Shown: positions 54,901-64,000 of the stretch, piece by piece | How positions within the stretch are numbered: the first letter of the stretch is position 1 | Layout of the letters: each line of letters opens with the position of its first letter | Assembly (NCBI RefSeq): GCF_014839805.1 | Contig: NC_051117.1 | Coordinates: 8,928,001-8,992,000 of the forward strand | DNA: 64,000 bases | Direction: 5' to 3' | Source of the DNA: Manduca sexta | Taxonomy: Eukaryota; Arthropoda; Insecta; Lepidoptera; Sphingidae | Program-made: the position numbers and the translations under genes | The notes under the pieces: generated by a model | The model's database searches: none | Seen by the model: the letters and a program-made list of their open reading frames with translations, nothing else | Told to the model about the DNA's origin: nothing

Positions 54901-57900
54901 TGCGGGCAACGTCATGCGTAATCAGTAGTATGTTAATTATGTTTTTTATTCGTGCGATACTATAATATTTTATGCCAGTGTTTTTACATTATTATCGAAT
55001 TAAAATTGGCGACAATTCTAATAATTTGTTATTAGTGTGAATTTTCTAGATTTTTGTAAAATTTTATATAGATTGGTAACAGAACGTGTTTAAAAGAATG
55101 AGTAATATTTATCTTCTCTCTAGTAGAGGCGAGAACATTATCGTTAGAAAAATAATTATTTTTCAAATTTGTTTTCCAATTGGTAACATTTACGTATAAT
55201 AAAATGTTTGATGTTCTAAAATAATATTTTTCATCCATTCTACTTCGTCATAGATACGATTACCTCTTTAACCTTGCCAGTTAAACTAACTAAACTAACT
55301 GTGCAATAATGAAACCTAATACACAAATAGTTCATGTCCTGGCGTTTAGTGTCAAATTATCTAGAAGTTTCTACTAGAATCGTCGCAAAATTCCTAAACA
55401 GTCACTCAGTGCTTATCGCAAAAGAACTTCCATTGTCTGGGACTGTGTAGGTATTAGAAACAATAAGAAATATGTTTTTAATTTACTTGTTGATTAAGAT
55501 TAATTGAAGTGTAGTCAAAACAATATTTAGTTAAAAAGTTATCATTTAGTTCAATAATAAAAAAATAATGATGCTTGTAATTTTTAAACATTAAGAAAAA
55601 TATTTTTTTTTGTTTTAGTACAATCTCAAAATCGCGATTTTTTTTCTTACGTTGTTCCAAGATGTCTCTGACTTGACTACTTTCCTAGCATAATGGAATG
55701 AAAGAAAGAAAGAAAGAAAATATTTATTTGTAATAACAAAATTACATAATAACTAACAAAAAAAAAATACTTCAAATCTATCTGCTCGTCACAAAAGCGA
55801 CCCCAGCTCAGCACATGCTGATAAAAAAACCAGCGCTGATCTTCAGCTGGGAAGTTTTGTGAATGGCTAATATAGTCTAACAAAGAACCAAAAACTTTTA
55901 CGAAATTGTTATAAAAAGCCTCAAACGGACAGCCGGGAGTTTCGAGACGATCGATTTGTCTGCGACTTGTCCAATTAGCAGTGTCTATATCGCAGATATT
56001 GAAAAGTCGAGCAGAATGAGTCCATGCGAATGTATTCGTAGAAATCACAGCTTATAGCTACGCCGAGTATAGGCTGGGTTTGACTAAGTTCGATATATAG
56101 TATAGTATAGAATAAGGTGAGCAGAATAAAATAAAAAAAAATAAAAATAATAATTTGAAAACACATAAAAATTTTTATAATCAAAATTAAAAAAAAAAGA
56201 AAAAAACTGCATTGCCCTAACATAAAAATAGTACGCGAATTTGTATTTTCTGATGACCTAAATATTTGGAAATAATTTCTTTCGGAGTTTTCATTGATTT
56301 TTTGTCTTACTATTTGTTGTTGCTATCTAAAAAAATATTTATGCCTTTATCTACCGTTATCACTATAGTTTACTAACAATGTTATTGTAATAATGATAAC
56401 ATTCTACTCTTCATTTGATAACAATGAATTCGCCCTCTATTAAATTGTGGGACGAAATTAAATAGGCAAAAACAGATCATGATCTCTTTTAAAATATTCC
56501 TTTATAGATATTTATCAAACCAAACAACATAGAGATATGAATAAATAGAATAGACATTAAAACACATTTTCTGCCTTCCTTCACAGAGTTCATGCTATGT
56601 AGTTCATAATGACGTCAATATTCACACATTTCAGATTTCGCGTCTAACCAACAACGCATGTCTCAATCGTAATCTTATCATTTATCAGTGCACTACGGTG
56701 TCACAACTTCCTATATGCGAAAGTAAATATATGATTTAAGTTTGGACTCAATGCTGTCGGGATTTAAAAGATATGAGTTTCAAATTTTAACAAGTATATG
56801 GCTATAACTCTACCATATTTAGGACATGAAAAATTTTAAAGAAATGTTTGCCTTAAATTAAGTTCTTTTTTTGTGAATAGTATAAGTCGCTATTTAGAGG
56901 ATTGTTTTCCCTAGAAGGCAAAGGGATTATAACACGTATAGCAATGAACACGTGCAATGTTGTAGCTTTTGGTTTGTTTATGGGTTTTGTATGAAAAAGT
57001 CATGTGGATGATTAATTTTTATATCTACTGGATAACGTTTTTAATTAATAAATATAATACAGGTACGGATTCAAGAAATCGTTTTGGGGGGACGTGCATT
57101 TCGAGTTCAAATGTGTATTTTGGGGTAATCCTTGTTATACCTAGATTAAATAATAAGGTAAAAATAAATATTTATTTTTAATTCTGAATTAAAACTAAAG
57201 CAATATTTATTCGTTCTTTGCTGAACAATGCAAATGTTTATATACAGCTGTGTAATTAATTTGCTTAACAAAGCGCAACAGTATCGAAAGTAAACACGAG
57301 GTGACGATCTTGGGAGGTCTGAACGAGTTCTGTGTGAAATTCTTCGGTCCCCCTGGAAGTAAGTATATTTTTATCAATATTATTAATATAGTAACAAGTC
57401 AAACGCGATCGCAACGGCAAATCAGAGTACACGGGATAAATATAAAAAAAAAATCGTTTGCAGTTACAATCTGCAGCCGCTATGGTTAATTGCAGTTGCC
57501 ATAGTAATTGGCCATATTTCATACGTTGTATATGGATTTATAAGCCAGTGTTATTCATCGATATATCTAATGCCTGCTTAAATTCAATCGTCAGCTGCAT
57601 TTTGCCGCTGTGATTACGTTTGTAATGGTATTTTGCGACAAAACTTCTTACGTCGGTGATAATGAAAAAAGTGCACACCTTTTTTACGGGATTTATTTTC
57701 AATGCCAGCAATTAACACAACGCTAACTCGATTTTTGGCTAATTTCTGTTAGAATGGAAAATTATTATTTCTTATCATTTATAAGCTTATGAAATATCTT
57801 GTTTTTGCTATAAAATGAAGAATTCTTGAATTACACAAAACGCTCATTAAGAAAGCTCTAGTATTATAAAATGATTTCACTTTAAACGTCTCCTCTATTA

Positions 57901-60900
57901 AGTTTCCATTTTCAAGTAAGCGTAGTGTTAATTGCAGTTGTCGATTTGATGAAACCCCGTACTTGTTAAAAACTATAATTACTGAGTTATTTATTATTGT
58001 TCATTACAATATGAGGTGTTTGATGTTCAAATACCATTCGGTCTTAACGGCTGTTTACGAACACTTTAAGCTCTTAGCACTATGCTTGTGTTTGGGGACG
58101 GACTTGGATCATGGTAAAGGGTGTAAATTACCTATTTCATAGACCAATATTTGGATAGTCTGTTAAATATCAACCATCTGTATGACGTTTGTAATATGTA
58201 TAGAGGGTATGCAAATAATATTGTAGGAAGGGAAGTGGACAATAAATATTTCCAACTCCTCCCTATCTTTCTATTTGATTAATTTCGTAGCGGGATAATG
58301 ACAAATTAGTTTTCCCTGAGACTCGCCGAGCTTCATTGCTCGGTGTCATAAAATGCATGCCACTGCTGATCCTGGCTTACAGGAGCTGTAGTGAAGGGTG
58401 TGACGGCTGAAAACTCTCAAATAATATTGTTTTAATTTATAAAATCATAAAACTAGTATTTAATAAAATTAGTTAGTTAGTTGATTGGACGAGTGATAAC
58501 TTAGTGACATAATTTAATTGTATACTTTTAAATTATAAAATGATTTAATAATTTATTATTACATAATTTCTGATTTTAAAAATGTAGTATTGGTGCTTTT
58601 ACTGTAGAATTCTTGACTAAATGTATAAACTGTAACACCCTTAAAATAATTGAGATATATATACACTTATATTTATGATTTGTGTTGTCCATTACTTGAT
58701 GCATGAAACATTTATGTGAGAGTGGCGCTGGCGAGATATTAGCGATTTTGGTAAACAATATTATGATTCATCCAAATAACAATGTATTTTTTATTACTAT
58801 TAAACCAGATAATGGACGTAAATTATTCGCGAAGTTACAATTATTGTTTTGTTTATCGTATCTCTTGGTTAATAACTAAATTGATGGGTCTACGTACAGT
58901 GCTTTTAAGGGTCATCGTGTGGACCGAATGATATTTTCTTGACAGCAATTTAGATTTATTCACCCAAAGTTTATAATTTAACCCCCTTATTGAAGTGTGA
59001 TATATACGGAGTGAAGCTGTGACAACAAGTCTGTTTCTCAGTGCTGGCGGCATGGCCGCCTTCGCAGTGCGTAGCCATAGGGCTGTTGTGATTGGCTAAT
59101 ATTGTTGTATCTCAGTCCTTAGATAAAAAACGTCTATGAATAAGGGGATGAGTGTTTAAGTTATAGTAAGATTTGATAATGGAAAAGTGGTTATTGCGAA
59201 CAAAGACAGATATATTGATATTGATATATACATGAGCAACAGAAAACCTTTTTTTATTAAACCGATATACTTTGAAGTATCATTAGACATTTTTTAAGTA
59301 ACATCATTCATAGACATTTTTTTATAATAAAATGTATTTCGGTTACAGCACCTTACGAAGGCGGTGTGTGGCGCGTGCGAGTGCACTTGCCTGACCACTA
59401 CCCGTTCAAGTCGCCGTCCATAGGGTTTATGAACAAGGTGTACCACCCCAACATAGACGAGGTCTCTGGCACAGTCTGTCTGGACGTCATCAATCAGGCA
59501 TGGACCGCGCTATACGGTAAGCCTAAAATTAGACAGGTATAAAATTATTGAAAAATTCAATAAAATTCAGCATATTTTTATTCATGTTCCAGTTAGTCCC
59601 CAATCTTCTCTGTAAAGAAAAAGATTAAATATGGATATAGCATGGACTATTCATAATTCAGTTGTTATATATGTAAATATGCAGCTGTTCCTTGACTTTA
59701 TATATACAGAGGAGATTGGCAATGATGTTTCTTGACTTGAGGAGATTGGGAATGACTGGCCCATGCGTTAAATTAATAATGTTTTTTTTTTGTTAATTTG
59801 TCATGAATTTTTTATATATAAATATTTTAAGACATCTTATAGCCTAGAATTAATGACAAATTTAATTTTTACTCGAAACATTGAAAATGACTTATAAAAT
59901 ATGAAATTTTGAACATACATCTTCATATATGAAATGATTTTTTTGTTTTGATACATTAATAATCCCTGAAAAGGAAATGGTGGGTGTATTTTTTATTATC
60001 CGTACGCGAGATATCCGCAAGGGTGTTCAATTTTCCGCGATATAACCGCGTCGGAATTCAGTCACGCAATTTTATTATAACCTTATTTGGTGGCTGTTAT
60101 TCCTTTCTATTTATAACATAATATTAAATATTTTGCTCTAGCAATTTGCCCTATTTAACATAATTATTTTGTACGTGATTTGTAAACGTAAATATATTGA
60201 AAATTATAATCTTAAATTGTAAATTCCACTTACGACAGTCTATTATTTCTTTGTTATATATTTTCATTTTGACATTTAATGTAATAACACAAGTAAAGAG
60301 TATTTTTAAATTGATTTTTTTTTATATAATAATTTTACACTGCTTAACTTAAATAGTTTTGAAAAGTAAAACAACAACAATTTGATTACAAAAGAAGTTG
60401 AAAGCGGGTTCAATGAAAAATAAGACACAAGTTAGTGCTTTAACGGAAATGAATATTAATGTAAAGACATTAATGGCCAAATTCAATAGATTTAAGCGAG
60501 GTTTGCAAGAAAACTTTCAGAAATCGACCCCAAGTATTTTTTACCATGTAAACTTGACTTGAAAATTGTGAAATTACCTTCAAGTCGTTTGTGTAAAGAA
60601 CTATTGAAGTATTATCGTTAGAGTAAACGAATCTGGAAGTTCTTGCTGAATATATTATTATTGCTAGTCTTAACTTTTGCTGGTGGTAGGATACATTTTA
60701 TATCCGCCCGGATAGCGATCATCGTACACAAGGTGACAAAACCCGGCATAGTGGCCCACAAGTGTGTCGCCTTCCTGAATCAGCACGTGTATATCCAGTT
60801 CCAACAGGCCGACATAATTGTGTCGACTGCCGAGCGGCAATAATCTCTCCTCAGTTGACATTCTATTGGACCCCACTCCACTTACCATCAGGTGCAGAGG

Positions 60901-62731
60901 GATTGTGTGCCTGTATAAAAAAAAGAGTTTAGCATTACATTCTTCATATAATATTTTGACCATATTTTATGATAATTTCTTATGTTTACATGACTAAGAC
61001 ATTAAAATTAAACTATTTTTCGGATTTTATCGCAGTTTAATATATAATAGAAGAAATTTTACATCATATTCTATGATATAAATTTTATCCAGCTTGATAT
61101 TTGCGTTACAGACCTGTCGAACATATTCGAGTCGTTCCTGCCGCAGCTGCTCACGTATCCGAACCCGATCGACCCGCTGAACGGCGACGCGGCCGCCATG
61201 TATCTACACAAGCCCGAGGAGTACAAGAAGAAAGTCTCAGGTGAATATGTCGCTAATTTCTAATATCAATTTACACCAGTTGAATGAAATTACTGGTGGT
61301 AGGTCTCTCATACGTGAGAGTCCGCCTGAATAGGTACCACCGCAATGTCTATCTCTGCCGCCAAGCAGCTATAACTACTGGACATAATAAGAATTAACAT
61401 CTCATGTCTGAGGATGGCGAGCGCAGTAGAATACCAAACAATACTTTGTAATTTAAGGTGTTAGATGCTGTTCTTACTGCTTATGGGCGGTCGTATTGCT
61501 CACCATCAGGCGAACGGCAAGGTCGTCTCGTCATTCAAAGCAATAAAAAAAGACGCATAAGTATATTATAGCCATAAAAAACATATATAATAGCCTAAAA
61601 ATGTGCAGACGTTTACGTTGGAAAAAATACCGTAAGACAGAGTGCGTAGAAAATAAAAGGTTTTATTAATGTATGTATTTCCATATGCCCTTTTTTTGGA
61701 GCCCGAAATAAACGGATACATTAAACAGATATGGAACATGTAACACGATATTTAACATGCAAACTTGCACAATCTTGATATTTTGTCTTCAAATATAAAG
61801 TAGCGATTAAAGTAGGTCAATATTATTTCGATGCTGAATTTATTCTACCGTCTGTACATTTTGCAAACTTTTTCAAGGCAACACGATCGATGGCTGAAAG
61901 TTTTCATTTTCAAGCAATTTTATTCGTTGCGGAGTGATTTTATAACTATCTATCGTGTTACGTAATACGTCAGGAATTATACTTTAAAACGAGACGAGTG
62001 GAAGTTGCAACAATAGGTTTCTTATTAATCACTGTCGTGCAGTGGCGAAGGGTGAAAATCTCCGAAAGGGAGCCTCGCACAACATATTGGTAATTTGCAT
62101 GAATAGGGGCTACAAATCGTTTCAATGACAGTTAGATTTCACCTAAATATTGATAGGAAAGCCGGCAGGAATCGGATTATATGGGCCCTTCGCCACTACT
62201 GTTGTAACATACATTTAAACTGTTACGTTCCTAATCAAGCGAGGATTATGTTTGGCATTCTCATTCACTTCAAAGTACACCAATTACATATTAACCAGCT
62301 ACAAGGTGTCCTCTGTTCAAAATAATCTTCTACAATGATTTCTTGAAGTGGCGTGCATTAAAAGTCTTCATGCAACTTTCACCATGCTGTCCATCTTCAA
62401 CATTACGTTCTATGTTGACGGGCTCCTTTTTCCGCACTTAGCCTGTAGCAAGACGGGCCGTTGTGCGTGATATGCCAGCTATGTGTCTAGCCAGGCCAAC
62501 TCCTTCCAGAATCGTCTTCCTTCCAACATTGCAATTACATAAATAATATAAATTGCAGATTACGTCCGAAGATTCGCCACAGAGGAGGCGTTATTGGAAA
62601 AAGACGCGATCACAGGAATGGGTGGTGCGTCGGCATCGTCCGGCTCCAAGCCAGCCAACGGCAACAACTCCGATTCTGAATCGTCTATGAGCGACTTCAG
62701 CGACGACGAAGCGCAGGACATGGAGTTATAA
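51952..62731 (+). CDS. UbcE2H: Ubiquitin-conjugating enzyme E2 H
   Basis: Five exons (51952-52004, 57282-57358, 59349-59516, 61112-61240, 62559-62731) encode 199 residues. The start [18 protein letters not shown] and the run [15 protein letters not shown] are diagnostic of UBE2H. The E2 core carries the YHPNID motif (HPN at 76-78) and the catalytic Cys87 in GTVCLDVIN, the same position as in human UBE2H. The C-terminus [15 protein letters not shown] is conserved. The enzyme accepts ubiquitin from E1 and passes it to E3s; UBE2H partners the CTLH ligase in animals (known for the family). The protein is about 16 residues longer than the 183-residue human protein, mainly a Gly/Ser/Asn-rich stretch before the acidic tail. 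Intron 1 has U12-type splice signals; the other introns are ordinary GT-AG. Confidence 0.96.
53395..53640 (-). repeat. SINE2, diverged, in UbcE2H intron 1
   Basis: On the minus strand it starts CTGCCTCGGTGTCGTTGTTG and has a GGGTGTGAATCCCAGG B-box variant. It ends in a GTGTGTGTGTGT run. Confidence 0.6.
55749..56048 (-). other. Unrecognised open frame antisense in UbcE2H intron 1
   Basis: About 90 residues with balanced, protein-like composition (for example [20 protein letters not shown] and [20 protein letters not shown]) precede a low-complexity AT-rich end. No ATG starts the frame; the first usable codon is GTG. It ends beside a (GAAA)n run at about 55698-55719. No family was recognised. 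It may be a decayed transposon ORF or an exon of an unknown antisense gene. Confidence 0.3.
60676..60925 (+). repeat. Dispersed repeat C in UbcE2H intron 3
   Basis: GCTGGTGGTAGGATACATTT, GGATAGCGATCATCGTACAC, ATTGTGTCGACTGCCGAGCG, CCACTTACCATCAGGTGCAG and an A-rich end. Confidence 0.75.
61298..61550 (-). repeat. Dispersed repeat D in UbcE2H intron 4
   Basis: Reverse of 37975-38275. CTCTCATACGTGAGAGTCCG lies at the left and CGAACGGCAAGGTCGTCTCG at the right. It begins about 60 bp after exon 4. Confidence 0.75.
62039..62199. mobile_element. MITE-like element, family 4
   Basis: AGTGGCGAAGGG at the left and CCCTTCGCCACT at the right are perfect 12-bp inverted ends about 160 bp apart. A related half copy lies at 41462-41545. 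No ORF. Confidence 0.55.
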
Positions 62732-64000
62732 CACAAGGTAAGAAGGTACGCTCGCTCGCTCACTGCCTAGAGTGTGTGATTCTGCGGTCTTTTGTTACGG
62801 ATACGTGTCACTTCTGGATGTTTTTTATATGGGATTGTTCGAAGCTGTCCTGGTCTGGCCCCATCTATGGTTTTTGAAGAAATCAGGTAATAATTATATT
62901 GACATGGGATTGCTCTTCAACCTTATCTCCTGGTCTTTTCATTGGATGTTTTGAGGTATTATGTGTCCAATGTGATAACTTTTGGTGTTGTCGTTATTTT
63001 AATCTATAGTCTGTTTGTTCGACCATAATATAGGACTATTTATTCAAAGCATAATCTCTAACTGATCGTAATCTGCAGCCTGTCTAATTACAGTCCATGA
63101 GTTATAGTTTATAATTATTAATGTTGAATGTCCCCTTAGATATCCTATTAGGATTTAATAATTATGACCAGGATTTTCTATGTGTCCCAAAAATTCCCTT
63201 TGTCTTTTAAATTGAAACTTTTGAATCGAGTTTTATGTTATAACAGTCTTTATATCAAAATAACTATCTAAAGAAGTCCAGGACCGCACTGAAAATACGT
63301 GGTCCAAAAGTCCCCATTCTCCCCAGACCAGGTGCAATACCGCATGGTATATTCCAAACACATTTCTCGTGCCTAAGTACTATAAAATAATCCTGTCTAT
63401 CGTCATTAAATATAATCGTTATATCCTAAATTATATAAATTTTAGAAATGTATAAACGTAACAATCCAGATTTATCGATAGTTTTATCGATAAAGAACAT
63501 CGACAGTCGACACGGGACCGCGGATATAACAGTTACCTTTCTGTATTCGTACAGACGTCGAGTTTTGCTGCCGTAATTGTTGAAATTATCATTTATGGAC
63601 CAGACAAATGCCAATAATAGAAATAGTCTTAATGCTCAGAAGCTGATGGCGGCAAACGAGACTTACGCTTTAAAGTTTCATTGGTGTTGCGTTGTTGGAA
63701 ACGAGTGGGCTAACTGGGGCCCGGACCCCCCTCTGTCGGTTTGAGGGGGGCTTGGTGCCTGCAATGACCTATGGTCTTTGGATATCTCGACATATTTGCA
63801 TATGGTAGAGATGTCATGCTGATTTAGTCAGGGTAATATTTTTGTCGTCCTCTGTTGTAGCCGTTCTAATTTTAAGTTACGGTATAGAGAATTGAAAAGA
63901 TTAATTTTAAAAAAAATAGTTACTTTTCATTTTACAACTAAAGAGATTGACAAAATTTTTACTTCAATTTGAAAATTCTTAAAAATAAAAAGAAAAAAAA
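62732..64000 (+). other. UbcE2H 3' UTR and downstream flank
   Basis: No further coding sequence is supported. AATAAA occurs only near the window edge (63984-63989, in an A-rich run), so the transcript end is uncertain and may lie outside the window. A short GC-rich patch at 63718-63760 has no recognised identity. Confidence 0.4.

Larger units (their letters stand above)
52005..57281 (+). other. UbcE2H: Probable U12-type (minor spliceosome) intron 1 of UbcE2H
   Basis: The donor GTATCCTTTT matches the U12 consensus RTATCCTTT exactly. A branch-site-like TTGCTTAAC (57261-57269, consensus TTCCTTAAC) ends 12 bases before the AG, within the usual U12 spacing. The U2 consensus GTRAGT is not met. The intron is 5277 bp and phase 2. 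Confidence 0.8.

Overview
The window looks like nuclear DNA from a lepidopteran insect (moth or butterfly). It has split genes with GT-AG introns and AT-rich non-coding sequence. It also carries many interspersed repeats of kinds common in Lepidoptera: tRNA-derived SINEs ending in ATT repeats, elements that begin CTAGCTTTTGCTCGCGGC, LINE tails ending in GAT repeats, and several MITE-like foldback elements. There is no sign of bacterial, phage or CRISPR sequence. The species is not identified here.

Six protein-coding genes are supported, and all six can be assembled as complete, in-frame coding sequences. (1) Mpp10, minus strand, 4142-5878, intronless, a U3 snoRNP / SSU-processome protein. (2) Hr78, a TR2/TR4-type nuclear receptor, plus strand, 10 coding exons from 7762 to 15236 behind a probable non-coding first exon ending at 6554. 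(3) and (4) Two tandem carbonyl-reductase-like short-chain dehydrogenases, plus strand, 18746-20205 and 22491-23684. Each has two exons, encodes 277 residues and shares the same intron position. (5) Crk, an SH2-SH3-SH3 adaptor, minus strand, 29745-51212, 7 coding exons. (6) UbcE2H, a UBE2H-type ubiquitin-conjugating enzyme, plus strand, 51952-62731, 5 coding exons.

Two gene pairs are divergent and may share promoters: Mpp10/Hr78 (about 5.9-6.5 kb) and Crk/UbcE2H (51.2-51.95 kb). The genes have unrelated jobs (ribosome biogenesis, transcription, carbonyl metabolism, signalling, ubiquitination). The window is an ordinary stretch of insect chromosome, not a functional cluster, apart from the tandem reductases.

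Non-coding space is dominated by repeats, grouped here by comparing copies within the window: SINE1 (7 or more copies), SINE2, repeat families A, C, D, F and G, CTAGC-type elements, LINE tails, and four MITE-like families. The points most worth a second look are these: a probable U12-type (minor spliceosome) intron 1 in UbcE2H; a compact cluster of nuclear-receptor extended half-sites at 26.12-26.17 kb; a triplicated exon-4 / 5' splice-site segment in Crk; two phase-compatible first exons for Crk; four CRE-like octamers within 91 bp in Crk intron 1; a nested palindromic element at 3.2-3.8 kb; and a 97-nt identical tract between the two reductase genes. I did not find a convincing novel multi-gene system.
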